Assembly: GCA_047639675.1 (NCBI GenBank)
Contig: JBLIOI010000009.1
Location: 1 to 64,000, forward strand
Direction: 5' to 3'
Origin: JABACD01 sp047639675
GTDB lineage: Bacteria; Planctomycetota; UBA1135; GCA-002686595
DNA: 64,000 bases
Positions 45,320 through 53,259 of this stretch are shown piece by piece. Made by a program: the position numbers and the translations under genes. How positions within the stretch are numbered: the first letter of the stretch is position 1; each line of letters opens with the position of its first letter. The notes under the pieces are model-generated. The model was not told the DNA's origin and ran no database searches. It saw only the letters and a program-made list of their open reading frames with translations.

Positions 45320-46167
45320 TCTGGTTACTGAACTTCGAGGCTGACCATGAACTCGCGCATCTGGGGAGCTTTACAGCGAGCCGCGAGTTGCAGAGGCGCG
45401 TTCTTTTGGTACGCGAATTGCACAGTGCGCGCGTGATGCGGAATGGTGACCTGCTACTTGATTTGGAGGCCAAGTACGATGGGCTTTTGGGACGCGCTTG
45501 GTGTCCGACTCCATCGGCGCTAGCTGTTCTCTCGCGCGCGGGTTTACGGGTGGACCCGACTCCAGCCTTGGATGTCTTGCGCGAGACCAATGACCGCGCT
45601 TTCCATGCAAAGCTTGGGCAGATCCTGCCAGGGGGGATTTTCTCCCACGACTTGGAGCAGCTTGCGTCCTGTTGCGCAGAGGATGGGGTTAGCGGGGAAT
45701 GGGTGTTCAAACGCGCCTTTGGAGTCGCCGGGCGCGGGCAGCTACGGGTGCGCGCGGGGGAGTTGGGAGCAAGTGGACGGGCTTGGCTGGCGGCGTCTCT
45801 AAAGCTTGGAGGCGTGCAGTTGGAGCCGCTTGTTGCGCTTGAGCGCGAGTTCGCGAGTCATGGATGGATTGGCGTGGATGGCAAGTACGAGATTAGAAGG
45901 CCGTGCACAATGGAGTGCGATGTGTACGGAGCGTGGGCCGACACGCGCACGGCAGAGGCCGGCGTCCTTAGCGCAGAGGAAAGCTCGCAACTATTGGAAG
46001 CGGCGGATGTAGTGGCAAGAGCTTTACTGGCAGCCAAGTATTTCGGGCCCTTTGGTGTGGACGCTTTCCGTTGGCGCGACCGCGATGGAAATCTACAGTT
46101 GCAAGCGCGAAGCGAAATCAACGCGCGCTACACCTTGGGGTGGAGGGTTTCCTTTCCTGAGTTGTAG
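45304..46167 (+). CDS. ATP-grasp-like protein of unknown substrate
   Basis: The 287-aa protein looks like a minimal ATP-grasp ligase. WVFKRAFGVAGRGQLRV contains the lysine and glycine-rich loop that contact ATP, LEPLVALEREFASHGW follows the usual acidic strand, and FGPFGVDAFRW with LQARSEINARYTLGW supplies the E-x-N metal-binding motif of the family. The N-terminal domain (WLLNFEADHEL) is variable. It overlaps the DUF455 gene by 16 bases, so the SUI1, DUF455 and ATP-grasp genes form one operon. The carboxylate and nucleophile it joins cannot be predicted. Confidence 0.7.
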   Translation: MGPQVVWLLNFEADHELAHLGSFTASRELQRRVLLVRELHSARVMRNGDLLLDLEAKYDGLLGRAWCPTPSALAVLSRAGLRVDPTPALDVLRETNDRAFHAKLGQILPGGIFSHDLEQLASCCAEDGVSGEWVFKRAFGVAGRGQLRVRAGELGASGRAWLAASLKLGGVQLEPLVALEREFASHGWIGVDGKYEIRRPCTMECDVYGAWADTRTAEAGVLSAEESSQLLEAADVVARALLAAKYFGPFGVDAFRWRDRDGNLQLQARSEINARYTLGWRVSFPEL

Positions 46168-46212
46168 GGGCGGAGGGCTATGCAAAGCGAAGGTTGGTAA
46201 TGCACTGAGTTT

Positions 46213-46494
46213 TCACTCCCCCGAGCTACCGTCCCATTCCAGTCGCGCGATTCCCTTGCGTTGTTTGAGAGCGTACTCAACCTTTGACGCTTGCCCACGC
46301 GTTGCATAGGGTCCGTAAGTCACGGCCAACTCCCATGGACGACCACCACGAGTCGATCGTGCACCGCCGGGGAGCTCACCGTTGTGTTGAAGAAGGCGCC
46401 GCTCAATATCGAGCGCAATGCCTACGTAGGTCCGCCCGAGTGCGGTAGAAACCAGCACATAAACGACCCAGAGTTCGGATGCCTGCTCGGTCAT
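46213..46494 (-). CDS. GIY-YIG nuclease family protein
   Basis: A 93-aa single-domain GIY-YIG protein: WVVYVLVSTALGRTYVG provides the two Tyr-containing strands, DIERRLLQHN the conserved Arg, and VEYALKQRKGIARL the metal-binding Glu helix. Proteins of this size (YhbQ-like) are DNA endonuclease relatives with unclear roles. ATG 46494 overlaps the stop of the upstream methyltransferase gene by ATGA, so the upstream extension of the frame is rejected. Confidence 0.85.
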   Translation of the reverse strand: MTEQASELWVVYVLVSTALGRTYVGIALDIERRLLQHNGELPGGARSTRGGRPWELAVTYGPYATRGQASKVEYALKQRKGIARLEWDGSSGE

Positions 46495-47066
46495 GGGCGG
46501 GGAGCCAAGCGCCGCTCCATCCATAGAACAAAGGGTGCCGGAGCTCGAGTGCAAAGCTGCTCAATACGTGTGAGGTGTCCCGGTGACTGTGCTTGCTCTT
46601 CAAACCAGGCAGTGATCGCCTCAGCTTCCACTTGGCCTTCTGAGTGCCCTGGATAACACGTGCAGATCAAGGCACCCTCGGGTGCTAACCACTCAAAGGC
46701 GATGTCGAGCGCGGCGAGTGTGCTTTGAATCTGTGTGGTGATTTGATGATCGCCGCCGGGAAGATATCCCAGGTTGAAGACGATGGCTTTCAACCGGCCC
46801 CTGGCCTCCGCCGGCAAATGTTCACCCATCTGCGCGTGATCACACTCAATAGCTAGAATGGCCTTCGTTGAGCCGAGTCGCTGCTGGGCCGAAGCAATGG
46901 CGGAAGCTTGAATGTCGAGCCCCCAAACCTGGCCGGCTTCACCCACGCATTCGATTATCAGCTCCGCGTCGTGTCCGTTACCGAGGGTTGCGTCCAAGGC
47001 CCAATCACCGGGTTGGAGCAGCGCACGCAGTCCCTCATGAACCCAATCACTCATAGACTTCATCAT
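46491..47066 (-). CDS. mnmM: MnmM/YtqB-like SAM-dependent tRNA methyltransferase
   Basis: The 191-aa class I methyltransferase has motif I ALDATLGNGHDAELI (about 24-38), the acidic strand VWGLDIQ and the family-specific VFNLGYLPGGDHQITT (about 100-115). This last motif marks the YtqB family, shown in Bacillus subtilis (MnmM) to complete mnm5s2U at the tRNA wobble position. The ATG pair at 47061-47066 overlaps the DUF819 stop by one base (TGATG). The frame continues 170 codons upstream but only as a shadow of the transporter gene. Substrate assignment rests on the motif alone. Confidence 0.75.
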   Translation of the reverse strand: MMKSMSDWVHEGLRALLQPGDWALDATLGNGHDAELIIECVGEAGQVWGLDIQASAIASAQQRLGSTKAILAIECDHAQMGEHLPAEARGRLKAIVFNLGYLPGGDHQITTQIQSTLAALDIAFEWLAPEGALICTCYPGHSEGQVEAEAITAWFEEQAQSPGHLTRIEQLCTRAPAPFVLWMERRLAPRP

Positions 47067-48211
47067 CAGCGCAGGAATTCGGCGGTAAGGAACCCTAGGT
47101 AGGTCCCTAGGGCGCTTCCTAGCGCTCCGATTAGGATTGAAGGGAGCACAAGGTCTGGACGGCCCAAGCTCCGCGCAACTGCCAGAGCGGAGGTACCGCC
47201 GCCAACGTTGGCTTGCGAAGCGACAGACGCTACGACCGGGTCGACCCGCAAGAGCGCCGCCGCACCGTAGATCAAGAGGCCGTGGACTGTGACGACAATG
47301 CAGGCGAAGAGGAACAGGGTCACTCCCAAGTCGCCGATACTGCGTAGGGCAGAAATGTCGCAAAGCGCGCCAATCACAGCCAGGAAAATGTAGACAGCAA
47401 ACATCCCCAGGAGTCGGGCACCGCGCAAGCGCGCTATGATCGGCAATTGTGCGAGCACCAAAGCGAAGGTGGTCAATATCAAGATGGAAGGAACAGCGAA
47501 GCCCGTGTTCAACTTCAGCCAAGCCGCCAGAGTGTTGGACGCAGCCACACACAATCCTCCGAGCGCAAGCAGCCAAGCAAGGTCAACGGGATGGACGCTT
47601 TCAGTGTCGTCGTCGACTCCCGATTCGACGGCAGTCACGGCTTGTTCTGTATTCTTGCGCTTACTGAAGACTCGCGGAATGATCAGGTTCACGGCCATCC
47701 AGATCGTCGTCATTAAACTGTCGACTGCCGCTGCACCGGCGTACAGCCCGCCTTCCTTGACCACGCCGTACTCCAAGGCAATTGCGTTGAAGTTGACGCT
47801 ACCGCCCGTATACGTTCCGACAAACATCCCGGCGATGGCGTAGTACAATTCACCGATGGCCTCCTTGCCGCCGACGGTGTGCATTCCAACAATCACGCCC
47901 AGGGCTGTGCCAAGGGAACCGATCAAGAACAACAAGATCATGGTCTTGCCAGCTTTGAGCACATCCTTCAGCCGCACTCCGAGCAAGAGCCAGAAAATCG
48001 CCAGGGGCGCCAGGAATTTGAAGGTGCCGCTGTAAACCCGAATGTCGTCCGAGTAAGTCGGAATCCAACCAAGGTTTGCGACGATGGCCGTGAGAATGAT
48101 GACCAGGAGCGCGGTGCCCAGGTGGCGTAAAAATGTGTGGCGGCACAACCATTCGGTTATGGCCACAATCAGCGCCAGGGCGGCCAGCAGGTAGAGAGGA
48201 TCGCTCGACAT
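47066..48211 (-). CDS. DUF819 family integral membrane protein
   Basis: A 381-aa polytopic membrane protein, about ten hydrophobic segments, of the DUF819 (YjcL) family. Recognisable parts include GTYTGGSVNFNAIA in the first half and SQANVGGGTSALAVARSLGRPDLVLPSILIG near the end, a twofold pattern typical of secondary carriers. A hydrophilic loop lies around residues 190-210. The substrate is unknown. It is the first gene of a minus-strand unit with the MnmM-like and GIY-YIG genes. Confidence 0.85.
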   Translation of the reverse strand: MSSDPLYLLAALALIVAITEWLCRHTFLRHLGTALLVIILTAIVANLGWIPTYSDDIRVYSGTFKFLAPLAIFWLLLGVRLKDVLKAGKTMILLFLIGSLGTALGVIVGMHTVGGKEAIGELYYAIAGMFVGTYTGGSVNFNAIALEYGVVKEGGLYAGAAAVDSLMTTIWMAVNLIIPRVFSKRKNTEQAVTAVESGVDDDTESVHPVDLAWLLALGGLCVAASNTLAAWLKLNTGFAVPSILILTTFALVLAQLPIIARLRGARLLGMFAVYIFLAVIGALCDISALRSIGDLGVTLFLFACIVVTVHGLLIYGAAALLRVDPVVASVASQANVGGGTSALAVARSLGRPDLVLPSILIGALGSALGTYLGFLTAEFLR

Positions 48212-48320
48212 TAGAGCGCTATGTTAGGAAAACGCTAGCTGTGCGTACACACTGGCGCTCGATCGCTAGGTTCGTGAGAATGATTCGACTACCTGCCTCG
48301 AATTCTCTACCCCTGACGAC

Positions 48321-51300
48321 TTGAAGCGCTCACTGCTGGCTACTCTCTGGATTTCCTCTCTCGCTCTTGTGTTATGGATCGCATGGCACTCTTCGCCCAG
48401 CAACCCGCTGGACAGTGTGCTGTCGAACAGACCCTCTGGTCTGGACGTGATTTCTTCTCCCACGCTTGAGAGCGCTGCGCAGGAAGATGCTTCCAGATCG
48501 AGCTTTACTCCAGTCGTTGTGGACCAAGATTCACGGCGGTCAGTTGAGTTGGGGGCGATCGACTTAGAGGGTGCGCTGTGGATCGAAGGGGCTGTACTCT
48601 TTTCTTCGAGAACACCACAAGACGACAGGACCGTGGTCTACGCAACTCGCGAAGCGCTCGATGCCGACGCGCTTGGCTTGGGTTCAGATTTAGACGAGGA
48701 GCGGGCAGTGCCCTTTTCGCGAACCGTGGTTGATGAATCCGGACACTTCCGCATTCCGATCCCGAAAGAACTCGAGTCCGTACATTTAAGTGTGCAAGGA
48801 AACTACACCTTCAGTCGTCGTTCCCTTGGCGTGAAATTACCCGCGGGCTCCGAGGTCGAGTTGCAGGCCGAGCTTGGGGCTTGGGTCGTGGGAGTTGTAG
48901 AGCCCAGCGCGGCTACGAATGAGGCCACCAAGGATGGTCTCGAAGCGCGCTTGGTGATCGACCCGCGCGATGCGACCAATATGTTCGATGGTTCGGCCTG
49001 GCAGGTGCGCAGCGTTCAGGCTAAGGATTGGAATTTCGAATTCACTGGAGTGGCGATCGAAAACCCTCTGCGTGTATTTGCCCTCTCCGAGGAACTGTCC
49101 GCGATGACAAGTGATCGGATCAAGTTGGAAGCTGGGCAAAAATACGAGTTGCGGCTTAGCGCGATTCCGGGCGGAACGATTCGAGGAAGAGTGGTCGACC
49201 GAGAGACGCAGCCCATGGCTGACGTGCTGGTCTATGTTCTGGACGACGCAAACTTCCTTTCCGGTCGACCCGGTCGGCGGGTTCGCGAGACACAGACAGC
49301 GGAGGATGGAACTTTCGAGCTGCTTAGTGTTGCGCCCGGTGCCTTGAGCGTCCGAGCCGAGTTGCCGAAGCACTTGGAAGTATCGAAGCGAGTGGACTTG
49401 AAGACGGGGGAAACCGTCAGCGGTGTGGAGTTAGTGTTGACTACCGGACTCCAAATCAGTGGGCGAACTCTTGGTCCTGATGGCAAAGTCCTTGGAGACG
49501 TGGAGGTCACCGCCATCTTTGATTTGGGCGTTATCGGGGGCTTGGACGGTCTTTACTCGATACGCGGCAATTATCAGCAGGCTACGAGTTCCGCAGACGG
49601 CAGTTTTGAATTGAGTGGGCTTGGGCGCGGCCCATTCAGCGTGACGGCGGAGTGGTTGCCCCTCGAGCTTGAGACAGAAGGATTGACTGGGAATAAGCGC
49701 GCGCGCAACTCATTCAGTGCTCGGGCAGATCGAGTGAAACCAAGCAAGGAAGGAATTGAATTACGGCTCAGTGCACCCATCGCAATCGAAGGGAGTGTTC
49801 TTTTGGCGGATGGTTCGCGGGCAGGAGAGTTTCGTGTGTGCGCGACGCGCCGTTTGGAGAGTTTGGTGAGCACGATGGGGAACGAGATACTGCTGCGTGA
49901 ATTCTCGGAGGCAGAGGGTAAGTTCGAGTTGTGGGGCATACGTCCTGGAACTTGGGAGGTGGTTGTCAGCGCTCCGGGGCACGCTCCCTCTGCTGCTCTC
50001 CAAGTTTCAGTTTCGGAGGGCACTCAAGGGAAAGCGCTTGAGTTTCAGCTCCGCCCTGAAATCGTGATTGCGGGTAAGGTCATTCTTCCTGATGGGCAGC
50101 CCGCCAAGGGTGCCCAAGTCTCGGTGAGCAGCAACGCTTTCGATCGAATGTCTGAGGCCTTTCATGCGGACGCATCCACGGGATCTGTCAGCGGGGATCA
50201 GGGCGGTTTTGAACTGGGCGGCCTACAAGCGGGCACAGTTTCACTTGTTGCAAGCCTAGATGGCTACTCCGATTCACTTGAGGCTGTGATCGATTTAGAG
50301 GATGGCCTGGCGACGGAACCCGTCGTTTTAGATTTACGAGTAGCGTCGTCCATCCGTGGGGTTGTCTTTAGTGCGGGTGGCGCACTTGCCGTAGGCGATG
50401 CGGTCATCGCGCGCATTCCAGCGGAACTGAACATGCTGCAGACTTCGACCGGCAACGACGGCCGCTTCGAATTCCTGGACTTGCCGCCGGGTAGCTGGCA
50501 AGTGATGGCACTTCCCAACGAGGATCAAGTTGCGGAGATCTTGGCGGATGAGGAAGCGAATGTGAGCAGCTTGTTGACCGGTCTGCGAATGAAGATGGTC
50601 AAGCTTCAGGAAGGCGATGATCTAGAAATTCAATTGGGCGAGTCGATGGCGGAACCTGTGCGCGTTTTTGGACGAGTTACATTGGATGACGAGCCGACTC
50701 CTGGCGCAGTTGTTTCCTTCCTGGCAGAGAGTTCCGATAACAACAGCATTCGCATTGGAACAACGGATCGTGAGGGTCGCTTCGACTTGAACCTTCCAGC
50801 GACTGGCAGCTACTTGATGCTAATTCAGCGCATGGGCCAGGTGATGGCGGAGACTAGCATTGAATCTCGTGTGACGATTCCCGATGGGGCAGAGCATGAG
50901 GTCGATGTAGAACTACCTTTAGGCCAAGTGACCGGGAAGGTCTTGGGTCCGGAAGGTGAGAGCCTGGTAGGGGCCCGGGTTACCCTTGTTGGATCAGGTT
51001 CAGAATCTCGATCTTTCTGGGGTGGTCAACTCACAGACACGCTGACGGATTCGAAAGGCAACTACAAGATCGATTGGCTCAGAGCCGGGACCTACCGGAT
51101 TACCGCTGGCGGAGAGCAGTTTGGTGGGGTGTTCGGTGAGCCTTCCCCGTGGGGGAGACAGTTGGGTCGCCGCTTGGTTCTGACTGAAGGTGAGCATCAA
51201 GCTCACGTGGATTTTCGTCTCAAGCTTGGGGGTGGAGTGCGCGGCATCGTGCGCAATCAAACGGGGTCAGCGGTGCCGGATGCTGCGATCTTTGTCTACG

Positions 51301-51773
51301 ACAGCGAAGGGCATCGGGTGGAACGTCTTAGCTTCATCCAAAGTGACAGTGCCGGCGCCTACGAGGTTCGGTCGCTTGCAGCTGGCGAGTACTCGCTTCT
51401 GGCGCGTGCTGCAGAATTGGCCAGCGAGCCCAGTGAGCGGGTTCTGGTCGCAAGTGGTTCTGTTACAGAATTGGATCTCGGCTTGGCGGAGTCTACATGG
51501 CTGGACATAGAAGTCCGGGGAGCGAACAACGCGAGCACCGAAGCCATGGTTCATGTGTTTGACTCCGAGGGGCGCGAACAGAGTGGGATGTTTTCACTGA
51601 ACCAACTCCTGGGAACGCTCCAAAGTGGCTCGACGAAAGACTTGCAACGAATCGGTCCATTGGCGCCGGGCCGCTACGAGCTCAAAGCATCGCTTGCCGG
51701 TGTTGGGAGTGCGCAGAAGAAGATCACTCTCCGCGGGCGAGAATCGAGGACCGTGGTGTTGCGTTTGAAGTGA
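48321..51773 (+). CDS. Large carboxypeptidase-regulatory-like repeat protein
   Basis: Envelope protein of 1,150 aa. The start (TTG) MKRSLLATLWISSLALVLWIAW is a membrane anchor or signal segment. The rest is a string of beta-sandwich domains of the CarboxypepD_reg type, seen as repeated GxVxxxxGxPxxGAxVxxxxxxxDGxFxLxGLxxGxxxVxAxxxG units (for example GTIRGRVVDRETQPMADVLV and GVRGIVRNQTGSAVPDAAIF). Such proteins are frequent in planctomycetes; binding or structural roles are assumed. No catalytic carboxypeptidase domain is visible. TTG is accepted because it directly begins the hydrophobic segment. Divergent from the DUF819 gene. Confidence 0.75.
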   Translation: MKRSLLATLWISSLALVLWIAWHSSPSNPLDSVLSNRPSGLDVISSPTLESAAQEDASRSSFTPVVVDQDSRRSVELGAIDLEGALWIEGAVLFSSRTPQDDRTVVYATREALDADALGLGSDLDEERAVPFSRTVVDESGHFRIPIPKELESVHLSVQGNYTFSRRSLGVKLPAGSEVELQAELGAWVVGVVEPSAATNEATKDGLEARLVIDPRDATNMFDGSAWQVRSVQAKDWNFEFTGVAIENPLRVFALSEELSAMTSDRIKLEAGQKYELRLSAIPGGTIRGRVVDRETQPMADVLVYVLDDANFLSGRPGRRVRETQTAEDGTFELLSVAPGALSVRAELPKHLEVSKRVDLKTGETVSGVELVLTTGLQISGRTLGPDGKVLGDVEVTAIFDLGVIGGLDGLYSIRGNYQQATSSADGSFELSGLGRGPFSVTAEWLPLELETEGLTGNKRARNSFSARADRVKPSKEGIELRLSAPIAIEGSVLLADGSRAGEFRVCATRRLESLVSTMGNEILLREFSEAEGKFELWGIRPGTWEVVVSAPGHAPSAALQVSVSEGTQGKALEFQLRPEIVIAGKVILPDGQPAKGAQVSVSSNAFDRMSEAFHADASTGSVSGDQGGFELGGLQAGTVSLVASLDGYSDSLEAVIDLEDGLATEPVVLDLRVASSIRGVVFSAGGALAVGDAVIARIPAELNMLQTSTGNDGRFEFLDLPPGSWQVMALPNEDQVAEILADEEANVSSLLTGLRMKMVKLQEGDDLEIQLGESMAEPVRVFGRVTLDDEPTPGAVVSFLAESSDNNSIRIGTTDREGRFDLNLPATGSYLMLIQRMGQVMAETSIESRVTIPDGAEHEVDVELPLGQVTGKVLGPEGESLVGARVTLVGSGSESRSFWGGQLTDTLTDSKGNYKIDWLRAGTYRITAGGEQFGGVFGEPSPWGRQLGRRLVLTEGEHQAHVDFRLKLGGGVRGIVRNQTGSAVPDAAIFVYDSEGHRVERLSFIQSDSAGAYEVRSLAAGEYSLLARAAELASEPSERVLVASGSVTELDLGLAESTWLDIEVRGANNASTEAMVHVFDSEGREQSGMFSLNQLLGTLQSGSTKDLQRIGPLAPGRYELKASLAGVGSAQKKITLRGRESRTVVLRLK

Positions 51774-52081
51774 TGGAGTGACGTCTCGATTCAGAAAACG
51801 ATTTGCACATCATGACAGAATCAGTAAGGCCGAAGAGGATCACCTTCCTCAAATGAATCGCTTCGAAGCGCAGCCCTATTCGTTCTAATCGTGGCCGCAT
51901 AACAAGTTTTTGCACAAGGGTCCGGTAGAGATGTGTAGATGCTGAAGCTAAGCTTCCAGCCAAGATTCACCTCTCGACGCTGGCACTTTGGTCGACGTCT
52001 TGCGTTGATGCTTCACAATTCGTTAGCCGCAATTCGGTAGCTCCGGACGGTCCGGACGGTTTCCGACTCAGCCGTAAGTGG
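51774..52081. other. Intergenic region between convergent envelope genes
   Basis: About 300 bases between two convergent genes. It contains a tandem pair of TCCGGACGG (52042-52050 and 52051-52059) and no ORF with coding character. No clear intrinsic terminator for either gene was found. Confidence 0.4.
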
Positions 52082-53185
52082 CTAGCGAGGTGGAGATGTA
52101 ATAATCGTCTCGCTAGTCGAGGTGCCAGCGCGAATCGTGACGATGGCCTCCCCTAAGATTCCGGGTTGAGGGTCCCGTCTAGGAGTCTCGACGGTGACCC
52201 GTACATTGCCTGGCGCGAGGCCTGTGAGCAGCCTGGGCGCATTCTCTCCGACCTCGTTGAGTGTCTGCGCAAATATGAGAGTGCCGGAAGCGTCAGCTGT
52301 TCTCACGTAGAGACGAGAACCAGGTGGTATTGCGTCACCAGCAAAGCTGAGATTGAGAGTCCCCGCAGGTTGCAAAGTGAGGGTAACTTCGCCTCCCGTT
52401 TTGTAGTCAGTCTTCATCACTTTCCAAGCGTAGCCAGCGGCACCCACCACCATGGCTGAGCTTCGGGCTGGATCCCAGTAACGAAATTCCTGGCTCAGGT
52501 TGATGGGGGAATCGAGTTCGTCGGAGAGCACGCGTTCCTCGTAATCGTCTCCGGGAGCGATGCTACTGATGTAACGGAGCAGGACAATGTCGGTCATGGG
52601 CTGACCGTTTTGTTCGTCAACAACATTTAAAATGAGTGACTCCGGGACCACTCCTTCAACTTCGAGTTCCACCCCTGTATAGAACATGAACTTTCCCTTG
52701 GGATGATCGATCTGCAGGGGGCGTCCGTCAAGGTGCAAGCTATGGATGGCAATGCTCGACGCATTGTTGAACGCGCTCAACGGGATTTCCCACTGGCCAT
52801 AATCGACACGTGCGCTCACGGGCCGGAGAGTTTCGAAGCCGTAGCGGCTGATTTCTATGACCCCGTCCTGTGCGTAGCGCATAGTCCCATCTTCTTCGCG
52901 CATCGCAGCCGTTCCGTACAGCATCGGAATCTCTTTCACGATTGCGCCGTGCGCCTCCATGACAAGCTGTTGTTCCTCTATAAAACGAATCGGTTGTTCT
53001 TGGCCCTCACGGAGTTCGGGAGCCCGATGGCGTGGTAGGGGGAGCGCTGATCTATCAGTCGTTTCGACTGCGCTAGACAATGCTGGTTCCAGGACAGTGA
53101 GAGCTTCTTTCTGGGAATTTAAGGCGACGAAGATCAATCCCACAAAAAGTGAGACGGCGATCAAGATTCTAAGAACACGCGGCAT
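52082..53185 (-). CDS. Membrane-anchored envelope protein of unknown function
   Basis: I do not recognise the family. The 367-aa protein starts MPRVLRILIAVSLFVGLIFVAL, a single N-terminal membrane anchor, followed by a Ser/Thr-rich linker and a beta-rich periplasmic part. The C-terminal segment (GTLNLSFAGDAIPPGSRLYV, LLTGLAPGNVRVTVETPRRD) resembles the carboxypeptidase-regulatory-like domains of the convergent neighbour, so the two may work in the same layer. An in-frame ATG at 53215 would add ten residues; the inner ATG puts the anchor at the N-terminus. Confidence 0.6.
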   Translation of the reverse strand: MPRVLRILIAVSLFVGLIFVALNSQKEALTVLEPALSSAVETTDRSALPLPRHRAPELREGQEQPIRFIEEQQLVMEAHGAIVKEIPMLYGTAAMREEDGTMRYAQDGVIEISRYGFETLRPVSARVDYGQWEIPLSAFNNASSIAIHSLHLDGRPLQIDHPKGKFMFYTGVELEVEGVVPESLILNVVDEQNGQPMTDIVLLRYISSIAPGDDYEERVLSDELDSPINLSQEFRYWDPARSSAMVVGAAGYAWKVMKTDYKTGGEVTLTLQPAGTLNLSFAGDAIPPGSRLYVRTADASGTLIFAQTLNEVGENAPRLLTGLAPGNVRVTVETPRRDPQPGILGEAIVTIRAGTSTSETIITSPPR

Positions 53186-53259
53186 GCTGCGAGGATAGAG
53201 CCTCGAACGTATCATCGCCAGTTGTAGTCTCGCACTGACACCGAATAGGCCGCAGGCTC

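Noticed and set aside
47067..47576. Upstream extension of the MnmM-like methyltransferase
   Set aside because: It is a shadow of the DUF819 gene, and the TGATG overlap gives a natural start.
52042..52059. Tandem TCCGGACGG as a mobile-element or attachment site
   Set aside because: Only two 9-base copies, no integrase nearby and no second site in the window.
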